A program made the position numbers and the translations under genes. A stretch of 64,000 nt of DNA from assembly GCA_003290165.1 (NCBI GenBank), contig QNQO01000506.1, forward strand, positions 372,001 through 436,000, given 5' to 3'. The stretch's first letter is position 1, and each line of letters opens with the position of its first letter. This document shows, piece by piece, positions 33,020 to 44,682 of this stretch. This DNA comes from Berberis thunbergii (Eukaryota; Streptophyta; Magnoliopsida; Ranunculales; Berberidaceae). Under the pieces are notes generated by a model that was not told the DNA's origin, made no database searches, and was given only the letters and a program-made list of their open reading frames with translations.

Positions 33020-33701
33020 AGTGAGACGAAAACAATGCCATGATTAACAGCATCAGGCAAGAGACGACGACCTCGTGAAATTTCCTTCTGGGCAGAAGAC
33101 AACAGCCCAGAAGAAGAAACCGCGCGATCAGATGACTGCCTCCTTTTCGGAACAACAATAAGAGGGATGTTCGCCTCAAGTTCCGATAACCTAGTCGAGC
33201 TAGGCAGAACCAAGCTCCTCTTTCTCAAACGACGATCAACAACCCTTTCAGCCAGCGAACCCGTCATAGCAAGAATATAATGAGAACACCGTAGCAACCC
33301 GCTTCGCACAACATAAACTGTCATTATGACCTCCTCAACAGACGTCAATAATGGAAGTTTGATAAATTCCCTTTTTATTCACATTTCCTCCTCAGTAAGA
33401 GTCGGAACGGGAACCAATTGAGCGGGAGGCATGTGAAAAAAAGGAAGAAACTCCAGACATCGTCAGCTATTGGGAATTGAAGCCTTGATTCAAACATGCT
33501 TCGATGCAGTCCTATATACTCCTGAGGGGGTGAAAATGGAGCCCTATTTGTGAGCGCAGGAATGATTTCCACATCCCCTATAATACAATACAAACTTTGA
33601 AGTTTGATTAACTCAGTTTCATCAACCAAGCTATCCTTAAAAAGCTTGAGGCAAATAAAAGACAGCAAATTCTTGGGAATGAGTTCAACATTATTTTCCA
33701 T
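33020..33701 (-). pseudogene. Antisense ORF of the Tat-like fragment
   Basis: The minus-strand pieces MENNVELIPKNLLSFICLKL (from 33701) and, in another frame, TSVEEVIMTVYVVRSGLLRC followed by IPLIVVPKRRQSSDRAVSSS align with the plus-strand frames at 45617-46630 in the other element. There the matching pieces are NVELTPK, MSVEEVIMT, LLRCSH and VPLIVIPKRRRP. The shared protein between two element copies shows this is a real former gene. Its function is unknown. Tat-lineage Ty3 elements are known to carry extra ORFs near the 3' LTR, sometimes antisense. Confidence 0.65.
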
Positions 33702-33962
33702 CGATAGAAAGAATGAATCGAACTTTACAAAAACATGATCACGTAAAGAAACAATGCAAATAAGAACAAGAAGGATCTTCTTCTAAACGACGGATATTAA
33801 TAGAGAAGACAAATTATATTTTTTCTCCTTGAGCAGTCATGTATCCATTAATGCTCCGTGTCACTTGAGATAACGCTTTGGGTTCAATTATCACGACGGT
33901 GCAGTTGCTTTTCAGAGAGTCAATGGACCGACTAAACACCCCACTAACTCGAGAGGAGTAGC

Positions 33963-34648
33963 TGATGATACACAAAAATGGTCTCTCCTCTACGCCGTAC
34001 ACGTGTCATGATGATCTCGAGGAATAATTGGCCCTAACTTCAGCCCAACACTGATCCGGCCAAAGCAGTTCTAAACCCGCTCAATGCAGTCCGCCAGACA
34101 GACCCTAATGATTAGAGTCTACTAAGTCCTCACGTCTCACAGCTATCCACAATACCCATAAGCCCTGCTATGGCAAGTATCTCGAGTTTCAGTTTTGGAC
34201 AGGCAATTACAGCGGCTATTTGCTTTCAACTAGGAAGCAAATACCAGAGTACATATCACACATGGAAACTCCCATATACGGATTACTCTCTTATTGGGAA
34301 CTATCTCCCACATATCTAGGAGCACAAGGCTAACATGGAAACTCTTCTCCAATGCACAACTCCTAACTAGATAAGGATCTCCATGAAGATCTCCTTCCCC
34401 AAACTACCCCATCGATAGCTTGGTCGAATCAAGACTCTAGCACTATAAATAAGACACAAGGTTGGTAAGCTAAGGTACGCTGCAAACTCCCTGTTTATAG
34501 CATTATGCCTTCCTCATATCCTTATCTGACTTAAGCATCAGAGTGTCATCGGCCACCATAACAATGGTCCATGGCTCACGTGCATTCCTTGTACAGATCA
34601 ACAGGTTTTTCTGGTCAAGGTCATAGCAGGGAGCGAAAAACGACTGCA
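33963..34648 (+). repeat. 3' LTR, Tat-like family B
   Basis: 686 bp with a TATA-like ACTATAAATAAG near 34440. It is related over most of its length to the reverse complement of 44683-45363 (for example GAAGATCTCCTT and CAATGGTCCATGG regions). Confidence 0.75.
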
Positions 34649-34754
34649 CAAATATAGTTTTGAGTTATTTTTCTACTTTTTTCATGTTTTTATATAATAA
34701 ATTTTTTTGTTAAATAGTGGCACTTACAATTTAAAAAATAGTATTAAAAATAGT

Positions 34755-34755
34755 G

Positions 34756-34850
<95 letters not shown>
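34755..34850. repeat. (AAT)n followed by (ATT)n, mirror triplet repeat
   Basis: About nine AAT triplets run directly into more than twenty ATT triplets, with two ACT interruptions. The two halves are complementary and could form a hairpin. Confidence 0.9.
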
Positions 34851-35070
34851 TTAGATAACTATTGTATGATAGCATTTTAAAAGAGATAACATTTATGTAC
34901 ATGATATATATATATGTTAAAACCATGGCATTCACAAATGCTATGTTAGGATAGCATTTTCATAGTGCTATGTCAAAAAGATAACATGGGCTACTATGAC
35001 TTGCAGTAAATGCTATGGTACCTCTTTAATAACATTCTTCAATGCCTTAAAGGCCAATTTTGTTGTAGTG

Positions 35071-35307
35071 CATCACGCCCTCAATAGCAAGGATAGTTGT
35101 GGAGGGAATACTCGCTACTTAAGGTGCAAAAAGGGAAGAAGAAAGGTACGCATACACTTTGCTAATTACATCTAGTCTTCTTTTTTCCTTGCACCGTTAC
35201 CTGACTTAAGCATTGGAATGTCGTCGACCACCATAATTGTGGTCCATGACTTACCATTGTTCATTTTTACAGGCTCGAGATTAACAAGGACATATTTGAA
35301 CACATCA
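35071..35307 (+). repeat. Partial LTR related to the Tat-like family A
   Basis: The segment contains TTACCTGACTTAAGCATTGG, CGACCACCATAATTGTGGTC and ends TTTGAACACATCA. This parallels the 3' part of the LTR at 36012-36663. It begins exactly at the CACTA right edge and has no partner LTR. Confidence 0.6.
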
Positions 35308-36006
35308 ACAAACATAACTAATAATAATTTGTAATCATCTCTCGCTCTCTCTCTCTCATTCCCTTCTTCTTTCTACCCGCTTGAACTCTTGCCTTCTCTA
35401 ATAGAACCTCTTTATGCAAACTATCCTTACCAATGACATGTAAGATTCTCCATCTCTGGCACTTTTATGTCTCATATTTCTCTGATTCTCTAAGGCATTT
35501 CATTTTGGAATCAGCTTCTTGAAAATTTTATGTTGATTGTTTTTCCGGGTTTTCACATAAGATTTTGTGAAATGTTGTGGGTCGATGGTGGTGCAGCTTC
35601 AATCACGTTGAAACGCCTTTCAAGCAAAAAGGTCAATAAGGAATCACCTTTACTTTTACTATTTTTTTTGTTTTGTTATGTTTGTTTATCTAAGCAGGTT
35701 AACTTGTTTGAGATTTGCTAACTTGGGAATGCAACATTAGAAATAGTGAAGATCTATTAATAACTATTACGTGAGCTTCAAATATAGATTATAACTTTGT
35801 TGTTCTGTACTTTGTTATCGGTAGAAAAATAAGTATGTGCTTTAATTGTGTTAGTGAGAAGTAAAATTTTCCCTTCATAGCATACACTTTATACAATCTT
35901 CTTCATTGAACTTAGAACGTATGAATATTAGGGTTGAATATTAGTATGAATATTAGGGTTGAATATTATTTTTACAAGGTAATAACATTTGTGTCACTGT
36001 GTGATG
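35308..36006. other. AT-rich spacer, no gene recognised
   Basis: A CT-repeat run near 35341-35359 and the direct duplication GAATATTAGGGTTGAATATTA near 35924-35968. Nothing else is supported. Confidence 0.55.
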
Positions 36007-36011
36007 GTTAT

Positions 36012-36663
36012 TGATGAGACATCAAACAACCACTCAATCACAATCGTACACGTGGTATGGACTTACCATAGCATGTAAAGGTTCAGTGCAGTCCCAAGCA
36101 AACCCATGTGCAAGACTACTGTTTAACTCATAAATCAGACGCCATACCCAAAACACGCTGATTTACGAGTTAACCAGTAGTCTTGCACATGGGTCCGAAT
36201 AGTGAATCTCAAAGTTGTCACTATTAGGACTTGGCCAAGGAAAATAAGGCCAGAATTGTGAATCTCAAAGTTGTCATAGGCCTGAGATCCGCTTGCATAG
36301 AATCAGGTCTAGCCTAATCAAGCATTGGATCCTAAACAGAGCCAAATGTTGAAGTACTCAATCATGCAACATGTAAGATCTTATGTGAGATCTTCTCCCT
36401 CTATCACTTCTTCAATCACATGGACAGTTGGGGAGGGAAGTCTCACTATAAGAGACGGTCACATGAGGAAGAAAAACACACACACATATATGCGAGTATA
36501 TACACTGCAATTTTACATTCAGTCTTCACTCTTTCTCAAACCGGTATCTAACTTAAACATCGGACCGCCTTCGGCCACCACAATGGTGGTCCTGGGCTTA
36601 ACTGTTACATTTTGTACAAGTTAGATATCATCGAGATTGGTGAAGACAGATCTGAACACATCA
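36012..36663 (+). repeat. 5' LTR, Tat-like family A
   Basis: 652 bp, against 613 bp for the 3' copy. It contains an inverted repeat with 37-bp arms (36102-36138 and 36158-36194) that the 3' LTR lacks. A TATA-like CACTATAAGAG lies near 36440. Confidence 0.9.
36102..36194. repeat. Long hairpin in the 5' LTR
   Basis: The left arm starts ACCCATGTGCAAGACTACTG, and the right arm is its reverse complement with two mismatches over 37 bp. The loop is 19 bp. Confidence 0.9.
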
Positions 36664-37180
36664 ATTTGTGCCATCTGTAAAGAAGACAACAATAAGTTTT
36701 CCCTGAAACGAACTTACAAAGTTCTTTCTAAGCTAGACAAAACATCGAGAAATGGTCACCAACACCAAATCTTGAGCATTCAACAACGTTGAACAAGACA
36801 AGCTTCCTACTAGAGAAGTCCCCCACAGGGTCGAATCGATCCAACCGAGGGGCAGATTAGTCGCCTAGCCAACCACTGTGACAGCCACGACTGATCCTCT
36901 CATAGACCAGATCATGGTTCATATGGATCATCTGGCACGAGTGGTGGATAGGCTCGCTCAGAATCGACAATAACAACATGATGCTATCGGAGATCCTGAG
37001 AGATCCCACACCAAAGAGGACGCCTAAGAGCACGACTAAGAAAGTGAAAGCCTCCTCAAAGATGATTATAAACGGGCTAGTAGGATAACCTAAGGTATGA
37101 CAGAGAACATGGAAAACCCTTAAAACAGACCACACCACGGTCAGAAACTTACTCCGATTGGGGCAACCAATCCAGGCGTC

Positions 37181-37650
37181 TTGTTCAATCTCACCATTCC
37201 TCAATTCTCAGAAGAGATCATGAGCACCCCACTTCCAAAGAAGTTTGTCTTGCCAAAACTAGAGTTCTATGATAGAAAATCAGATCCGCTAAACCATTTG
37301 TGCCATTACTTTCACGTGATGGCGCTTAAAAAAAGTTCAAAGGACATCTTATGCCGAAAATTTTCCACTAGCCTAAAAAAAGTTGTGATGAACTGGTTTC
37401 ACAATCTTCAACCAAGATCTATCGATTCGTTCCTGGTCGTAGTAAAGGCATTTGTCACAAGATTCGCGGGGAACCGGAGAATTGGAAAAGGGTCGCACTA
37501 CCTGCTGAGTCTCAAACAAAAATAGGGTGAAACCCTCAGAGAATACGTCACTCGTTTCAACGATAAGCTGACCCTAATTGATCATTGCAGCAACAATACG
37601 TCGGTGACCGCCTTCACTTCCGGCCACCGACGAGGTTAGTTCTACAATTT
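37181..37650 (+). pseudogene. Gag of the Tat-like element, broken
   Basis: The frame from 37181 contains PLPKKFVLPKLEFYDRKSDP, LNHLCHYFHVMALKKSS and WFHNLQPRSIDSF, typical of Ty3 retrotrans_gag. A stop at 37523-37525 interrupts it before TLREYVTRFNDKLTLIDHCS in the same frame. A Lys-rich basic region continues near 37783-38000. Upstream Gag codons from about 36750 are damaged. Confidence 0.8.
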
Positions 37651-38384
37651 CTTACCTTGTAACCATCGGGGGATATAGCAGACTTGCTGAAAAGTGTGTA
37701 GAAATACATCACTCAGGTAAAGAGATGCTGATAGCCAAAAAATGAGGCAAATGAGGCTAAGCAGGCCTCGTGGGCCCGGGACATGGGTGAGGAAAATAGG
37801 CGTGAAAAGAAGGACAAGTTCAAAAGGAAGAAGAACGAAAACAAAATCGAGTCCGACAAAAAAATCAAAGGTGATCCTTCCAAGCGTGATGAGGGAAAAT
37901 ATTGTGCCTATCACAAAAATCATGACCATATCACCCCAAACTGCCAAAGTATCAAGAATGAGAACAAGTACTGGGTTCGAAGGAGAAGACTTGTCGAATT
38001 TGTAAATTCTGATGAATCCTCAAGAGAAAAAAGAAGTGGCCTCAGATGCCAAAGAAAAGGTTGCAGATATCATCTACATCCTACATAGCACACACAACGG
38101 ACCAAAAAAATCTAACCAGTCAAGGAAACATACAATCTTGAGGTCGCAGACAGGTCCCTACATCGAAAACTACCCAGTCCAACAAGCCCGGATGCAACAC
38201 CCAACCCCAGGACATGCAAGGGGTCTACTCCCCGCACAACGACACCCTGATTATCACAATCACCATATCCAAATGGGGCATCAAAAGGTCATTGGTGGAA
38301 ACAAGAAGCTCAACCAACATCCTGTGCCTGGAAGCATTCCATAAGATGCGGTTGAAAGATGAGAAATTGAAGTCGGACAACTAG

Positions 38385-38672
38385 GTGATGTTTGGCTTCA
38401 GCTGCGCCCGAAGTTACTTAGTCGGGAACATCAGCCTACCTGTGGGAGTAGGGGAACCCACAAAATTACTCATGACGAAGTTATCTTGGTGGACGCCCCC
38501 TCCACATAATATTATTATGAGAAGGCCATGGCTCCACCAGATGTGGGCAGTGGTCTCCACACGACACCAGTGCCTTAAATATCCTATCAACGAAGAGTTA
38601 GGGATTATAAAAAAAGAACAATTTTCAACCAGAGATTTCCATCACGTGGAATTGAAGTTGTCAGGAAAATAA
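38385..38672 (+). pseudogene. Protease-region fragment of the Tat-like element
   Basis: The residues NIIMRRPWLHQMWAVVSTRH and QCLKYPINEELGII correspond to the region following the active site in Ty3 aspartic proteases (GRPWLH-M-AV-ST-HQ-LKYPT). The D-S/T-G active site itself is not seen intact. Pol ends here; tandem repeats follow. Confidence 0.65.
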
Positions 38673-38849
38673 CTGCGATCGACTCAAATCCCTTGAAAGG
38701 CGAACCAACAAGCCTAGGGCTTACTGGTAAGGAGCGGCAAAGTTGGCATGTAACACTTTTTGAAGCAGATCACTAAAGGTAATATCTTTAAAAATGATTA
38801 TACTCCACACTCAACTCCTTTTATAGGGGAAGACCCAATCCTAATACAA

Positions 38850-39560
38850 GGGGCTAAAATGGTGCACAAGTGGCCGAGCCTAGCCTCACTGAAAGCAGCA
38901 ACTGCTCGCCACATATGCTACCTAGTCTACCTAAGGATCTGAGGTATGCCGCATCAGTACGAGCCCAGTCCCTAGACAATTTACTATCCGCTAAAGCCTA
39001 ATCCTAACATGGAGGCCAAAATGGTGCACAAACGGCTAAGCCTAGTCCTTTTCAGTACAATAACAACTTGCCGCATAAATGGCCTAGTCCGCCTTAGGAG
39101 CCAAAACAGAATGCAGTTGGACCGAATCTATGGACAATCCACGGCAAGTGGGCGAACCTAGTCCATGGAAAGCTCACCACAAGCGGGAGAGTCCAGTCCT
39201 CAAACAACTCACCACTCATAGCCTAGTCCAACCTCAAGACCGTGATGGCGCACATGCGGACCGAACCAAGTCCACGCACAATCCACTGCAAGCAAGCGAA
39301 CCCAGTCCATGCACAGTTCCTTGCAGGTGGGCGAGTCTAGTCACCAAATGACTCACTACTCCTAAGGGGACCGAAATCGTGAACAAACGGTAGGTCCTAG
39401 CCTCACTGAAGGCCACGACTACTCACCACAAACGGCAGAGCCTAGCCTCACTAAAGGCCACGACTACTCACCATACAAGTGACCTAGTCCGCCAAGGAGC
39501 CAAGGTACAACACATCAAATCGAGCCCAGTCCATGGACATCGCACCGCTTGAATAGGGTC
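38850..39560. repeat. Diverged tandem repeat array 1 in the Tat-like element
   Basis: Units of roughly 155 bp containing CCAAAATGGTGCACAA, GCCTAGYCTCACTGAA, GCCTAGTCCGCC and GAGCCCAGTCC recur from about 38855, 39010 and 39365, with shorter partial units between. Confidence 0.65.
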
Positions 39561-39594
39561 AAGCATTTTCAGGCATAACAGAATCCTTCTCAGC

Positions 39595-40980
39595 ATAGGT
39601 TCTATTTAGGATTGAGCCAGTGGTGGAATACAAGAGTCTAGCCTGTTCGGGCAGGGATGGTCTTTCAACAACTCAACTCTTGTTCAGAATTGAGGTTATT
39701 ATTAAGTCTAGCCTTTACATGCGTAACAGACTCCTTAATAGCGCATGTCTTGTTCAAGACTAAGCTAGTGCAATATAATGGCCTGGCCAGTTCAGCCAAA
39801 GATGGTCCTTCAACAGCTCAACTCCTGTTCAGGATTGAGGTTATCATTAAGTTTTCCTTAACAGATGTAACAGACTCCTTCCTAGCACAGGTCTTGTTCA
39901 GGACTGAGCCAAGGAGAATACGATGACCTAGCTCGTTCAGGCAGGGATGGTCCTTCAACAACTCCACTCCTATTTAGGATTGAGGTTATTATAGAGCCTA
40001 ACCTTCACAAACGTAATCAATTCCTTCCTAGTGCAAGTCTTGTTCAGAACTAAGCTAGTGGAATACAAGGGCCTAGCCTGTTATGGCAGGGATGGTCCTT
40101 CAACAACTCAACTCCTATTCAGAATTGAGGTTATTATAGATTCTACTCCTTCAGCAACTCAACTCCTATTCAAGGGTAGGATATATTATGAAGTCTGGCC
40201 TAGAAGACTTTTTCCATAGTAAGTCCTATTCAGGAATAAGCCAGAAAACTACTGGAGCCTAGCCCGTTCGGGCAAGGATGGTACTTCAACAACTTAACTC
40301 ATGTTCATGATTTAGGTTATTATACAGTCTAGCTTTTACAAGTGTAATAGACTCCTCCCCAACGCAGGTCATGTTCAGGACCGAGCCAGAAGAAACACGA
40401 GGACCCGTCAACAACTCAAATCCTATTAAGGGGTAGGATATATTATGAAGTCTAGCCTAGATATGCCCATAAGACTTCTCCTAGAGCAAGTCCTGTTAAG
40501 GACTAAGTTAGAAAATATAAGAGCCTAGCCTCTCTGGGCGAAGATTGTTACTCAATAGCTCAACTATGTTTAGGATTGAGGTATACTATAAAAGCCTACA
40601 TAGATGTGAAGGACCTCCCAGCTCCGGTCCCTTCGAGACTGAGCCTAAGGAATACACGAGCCTAGCCCGCTCAGGCAAATATGGTTTTTTAGCAGCTCAA
40701 ATCATGTTCAGGAACAAGGCATCTTATGAGATCTAGCTATTTTAATGATCAAACAAGATAAGCACAGGAGTCGAGCATGTTTAGGCAAGAAATGTCCATC
40801 TGCAACCCAACTCATGTTCAGGATTGAGGTCAAAATAGAAGGAGTAGTCTTGATGGACGAAGACTACTCTTTCTTAGCTCAAGACATCTCAAGGTTTGAG
40901 CCAGATAAATACAGGGACTCCAACCCATTTCAGCAAGGCAACTCCTTAACAACCTAACTTCTACCCAGGAGTAGAACATA
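39595..40980. repeat. Tandem repeat array 2, about 146-bp unit
   Basis: The landmark GGGATGGTCCTTCAACAACT occurs near 39654, 39800, 39946 and 40089. Diverged copies lie near 40275, 40543, 40676 and 40790. Early spacings are about 143-146 bp. Each unit also contains GTTCAGGAYTGAGG and GTCTTGTTCAGGAC. The unit probably evolved by duplication within the element. Confidence 0.8.
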
Positions 40981-41479
40981 TTATGGGAGCCAAGACCAGA
41001 AGGCAGATGTGACCCCACTAAAGTTCAAAGTCCTCCTCGAGACAGACAAGGCTGCTGGTACACGGTACTGCCTAAAAAGATATGGTTTGTTAGGCAACCT
41101 AATTTTCCCGAAGATCAGAGATTAGCAAGGAAGTGCAGTATTTTGAACGAGGATAACTCATGCGTAGAATCAACTACTAAGGGATACAATAATCACGTCA
41201 CCTGGGGAGCACAACCCACACAAACAAAGTGACTATCCTATAACTTAATTCTCATAGCAGATTAAGTTATTATAGTTGACAGAGTATGATTAGACAAGCA
41301 AATAAAGGGCCTCAGTCGAGACAGAAACCCTACTTCAGATATACCCGCCTTTTAGTCTAATCTAAAAAATAATCAGAAATGGCAAGTATGACAATTACAT
41401 ACATAGATACAAATAAAAACAGGAAAATAGAAATTTTCTCATTGATAAATTTTTCTTCAATTACAAAAGTCATTCATTC

Positions 41480-43880
41480 AACGAGAACATAGTCAGAAGT
41501 AGCTTCATGAGCAACATAGTCTATAACGGGCTATGGGACAACAGGAGGGGCAATCATCTCTGCGACACCTGAACTGGCTTCAGAGCCACCTTGCGAGTCA
41601 AGGGAAGAATCATCCGCTTCCTCGAACTGAGCATAAGAAAGGGGCCAGTAAATGGAGAGATCCCAGTTTCTATGGCGCTCTTGGATATAATTTATCAGCT
41701 TTAGCCTTCCATCAGAAACATCATAGGCCCGAGCTTTTTAAGCAAACTGGCAAAGCTTCTTCTCTCTGGCTTCGCAATCTGCCTTAGAGCTATTCAGCTC
41801 CCCAACTGTTTTAGCCAGGCTCTCTTAAGAAATCACCAGCTTCCGAGTTATCTCGTCACGATGAGCACTCTCAGAGTCACGCTTTTGTGTAAGTTCAGAA
41901 AGATGGTCTACAAGACCTCTCGAAGCCTCCTCAAGCGAATTGCCTCAGCACGCACACTGACTAACACACTCTGAAAGTCAGTGGCAAACTTCTCAATGTT
42001 TAACAAACGCTTAGCAAATGCAGCATGCTCATCTATTGCCTTATCCCGTCGTTCTCGATCATCTTTCAGCTTAGATAACAGCTCAGCTCGACAGCCTAGG
42101 CTTCATCTAGACTCCCTTGGATCCCTTTAAGTTGGGATTCCAAAGAGACTGAACTGCCAAAACGCCGATCATACCCTTCCGGGTTTCAGCTAGTTGGGCC
42201 TCCAAATTAGCCTGATGGCCAACTGCTTAGTCAGTGAATCCACTTCCTTATAGGCTTTAGCAAGTTGGTCTTCTGTTCAAAAAAATGCGTCTCAAAGCCA
42301 AAAAACTTATCCATATAGACTCCACCTCAGTACCCGCCATGCCAAGATAGGTCAGATGGGCATCCCATGCGTGCGAGAATGAATAGCAAACTACAAATAA
42401 AAAGCTATGTGGCAAAACAACCAAGTTGTCAACTTACTAGCATCAGAAGCCACTGACAGCGAGTGATGTGTGCCTCCGTAACCAACTTTTCTAATGGTAG
42501 CTGGTTAGCCACCCAAGAGAATTTCATCTTCATCTGATCAACTGTGGCAGCCCTATGATCCACTTCGGTGTGTACCGAAGAATGGGAACTAACTCCGGCC
42601 TCAGTGTGAGGAACCCCTGCACCTCCCAAGGAAGAGGACTCAGCAACCTACTTCCCCTTAGCAACAACATTGGAAGGAGGCTCAAACAAATTTCCAACAC
42701 CCGGATTTATGGAGGGGTCACAGGTAATGCACTCAAGTGCAAATTGTCCTACCGCAACAGACGGGCCAGGAACAACAACCCCTGACGATGGTCACTGTGT
42801 TTCCATCTTAGAACTAGGCAGGGCCCCCAGACACTCCTCATCAATGGTCAGGTCCACAACATCCCTCTCCCCGCTCTGGGGAGCAAAAGGAGGAGTGGAC
42901 CCTAACTTTCAAAATTTTAGAGCGACGATTGGGAGTAAGCAACCCCTCCAAGGTTTTCTTCTTCAAAGGGCTAGCATCTTTGGCACCTTCCTTTTTTGAG
43001 ACCCATGTGTCGAAGTCTCCGCACCTAAAGAAGAACTGGTAGGCACTGACAAGGCACACCCTACATCACCACCCTCACCAGAAAAATAATCCACTACTCT
43101 TGATATTATCTAGATGGATAACTTCCAAATTAGGCATCGGCGACAGACCAAGGACGCTAGCGTTCATTTTTTCCTATTTAGAAAAGAAAACTGTAGAGTG
43201 TGCCCCCTAATCAAAGACAACAAATTAGTTAGACACTAACAAACATCAATGGAAAAACATAAAGAACTTACGTAGGTCCTCAAAGCGATGGATGACTTCA
43301 AGCCATCAAAAGAAAAGTACTCAGACTTTGCATAGGCGAAAAAACAATATACTTCCAATCCTTTGGATCTTCAAATTGGCCAGTCAGACAACGTGGCCTC
43401 CACACCCAACATAAACCCTGATTATTCATCTTGATGGAAGCCAATGAATGGAGCAATCTCACAAACATTTGTATTCCAGCGTCTTTTGCCTTAATCAGAA
43501 TGTGAATCAAAACGCCTTATCCATGCCACTTGGCATTATCTGAACTGGAGCAATGCGCAAAGACTAAAAGTAGTGTTAGATTATGCTAGGCACAGGAAAA
43601 CACATGCCAACCTTGAACATGGCCTTGCACAAGCAGATGCGCCCCTCCCTTGACGGAACAGAGTAAGAGTCTATTTCCATGAGAGGCGACTCTCCCAAAT
43701 CACCATGGAGTTTGCACTGCCTACAGAGGGTAGCCAGCCCTCTTCGGACAACAGTGACTTCCTGAAGAAGTCTAAACTCCCGTGATGCCTCCCTCGTGAG
43801 AAGTTAAGCTGTGCAAACATGATTGAACAAAAACTCAATCACAGAAAAATGCAGTACGAAAAGATGAAAAGGTAAAGGTA
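41480..43880 (-). pseudogene. Antisense ORF region of the Tat-like element, degenerate
   Basis: Minus-strand frames in this 2.4-kb region are short (42429-42629, 42841-43059, 43298-43510), but the position matches the antisense ORFs at 33020-33701 and 45617-47467: between the tandem array and the 3' LTR and opposite to gag. One piece reads SLASIKMNNQGLCWVWRPRC. The 41600-42300 part looks like it once encoded a coiled coil, as in the better preserved copy. Sequence identity with that copy is not obvious by eye, so homology is inferred mostly from position. Confidence 0.45.
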
Positions 43881-44050
43881 AAAACTCCCCCAAAAATAGG
43901 CTTATATAGGTTTGGTGTCAAAATGAGTCATTTACCTAATAGCGGCATAAACATTTAATGCGGTGCAACAACCGAAGAGGTGCCAAAAAATGCCATCATG
44001 GCATACCACAAACCCCCACACGCTGTCAGTTAAGCACATACCTACTAACT

Positions 44051-44062
44051 AGGGGGAGTAGT
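44051..44062 (+). other. Polypurine tract of the Tat-like element
   Basis: AGGGGGAGTAGT directly precedes the 3' LTR start TGATGAAACATC. Confidence 0.75.
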
Positions 44063-44675
44063 TGATGAAACATCAAACAATAACTCAATCACAGTTGTAC
44101 ATGTGGCATGGACTAACTCTATCACGTAAATGGCTTCAGCGTAGTCCCAAGCGGACCCATGTGCAAGACTATTATTCAACTCATAAGTCAAGCGCTCAGG
44201 CCCAAGACACGCTAGCCCCAGAGACATGGGTCTTAGGGCTTGGCCCAAGCCAATAAGGCCCGAACATTGAATCTTAGAGTTGTCATAGGTCTGAGAATTG
44301 TTCGTACAGAATCAGCTCTAGCCCAATCAAGCATTGGGTCCTGAACAGAGCCAAGTGTCGTAGTACTCAGTCACGCAACATGTAACATTTTATTCGAGAT
44401 CTCCTCCTTCCATCACGCCCTCAATCACATGGACTGTTGGAAAGGGAGTTTTTGCTATAAGAAATGGTGAAATGAGGAAGAAATGTACACATACATATAC
44501 ACTAGTATAGACACTGCAATTTTACATTCAGTATCCATTCTTTCTAAAAAAAATGGTATCTAAATTAAGCATCAGAATGCCTTCGGCCACCACAACAGTT
44601 GTCCTGGGCTTAAACACTATTCTTTTTGCAAGTTAAATATCATCGGGATTGGCGAAGACAGATTTGAAAACATCA
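44063..44675 (+). repeat. 3' LTR, Tat-like family A
   Basis: 613 bp, clearly homologous to 36012-36663 but with many differences, and without the hairpin's right arm. It is followed by the duplicated GTTAT. Confidence 0.9.
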
Positions 44676-44682
44676 GTTATGA

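Larger units (their letters stand above)
33000..34648 (+). mobile_element. Tat-like LTR retrotransposon fragment (antisense ORF plus 3' LTR)
   Basis: This contains the antisense ORF remnant (33020-33701, minus), the purine tract CGAGAGGAGTAGC (33950-33962), and a 3' LTR (33963-34648). The LTR starts TGATGATACAC and ends CGACTGCA. The same LTR family forms the left end of the element at 44683. The 5' part of the retrotransposon is missing. It lies entirely between the CACTA ends. Confidence 0.75.
31752..35070 (-). mobile_element. CACTA-like DNA transposon with a retrotransposon passenger
   Basis: The left end is CACTACAAATCC and the right end, on the opposite strand, CACTACAACAAAATTGGCC. Both termini are followed by several copies of ATGCTAT in both orientations (left 31777-31945, right 34866-35020), the subterminal repeat arrangement of CACTA elements. 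A minus-strand frame at 32567-32764 encodes DWCGLGKIVVEGRWSSSDPK, which resembles a segment of plant En/Spm-type transposon proteins. The expected 3-bp target duplication is not exact. Only the terminal 8 bp of the ends match well. Confidence 0.65.
36012..44675 (+). mobile_element. Tat-like Ty3 retrotransposon, structurally complete but RT-less
   Basis: 8.66 kb. LTRs at 36012-36663 and 44063-44675 begin TGATGARACATCAAAC and end ACATCA. The target site GTTAT is perfectly duplicated at 36007-36011 and 44676-44680. The interior has gag, a protease-region fragment, two tandem-repeat arrays, an antisense ORF region, and a purine tract AGGGGGAGTAGT (44051-44062). No reverse transcriptase, RNase H or integrase is visible. 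Being bounded by a clean duplication, it must have moved with enzymes from another element. Confidence 0.9.

Noticed and set aside
34744..34935. Poly-Asn frame on the minus strand
   Set aside because: It is a translation of the AAT/ATT microsatellite.
38850..40980. Regular repeats resembling a CRISPR array
   Set aside because: Units are about 150 bp with no short conserved repeat and unique spacer pattern, and they lie in a plant retrotransposon.
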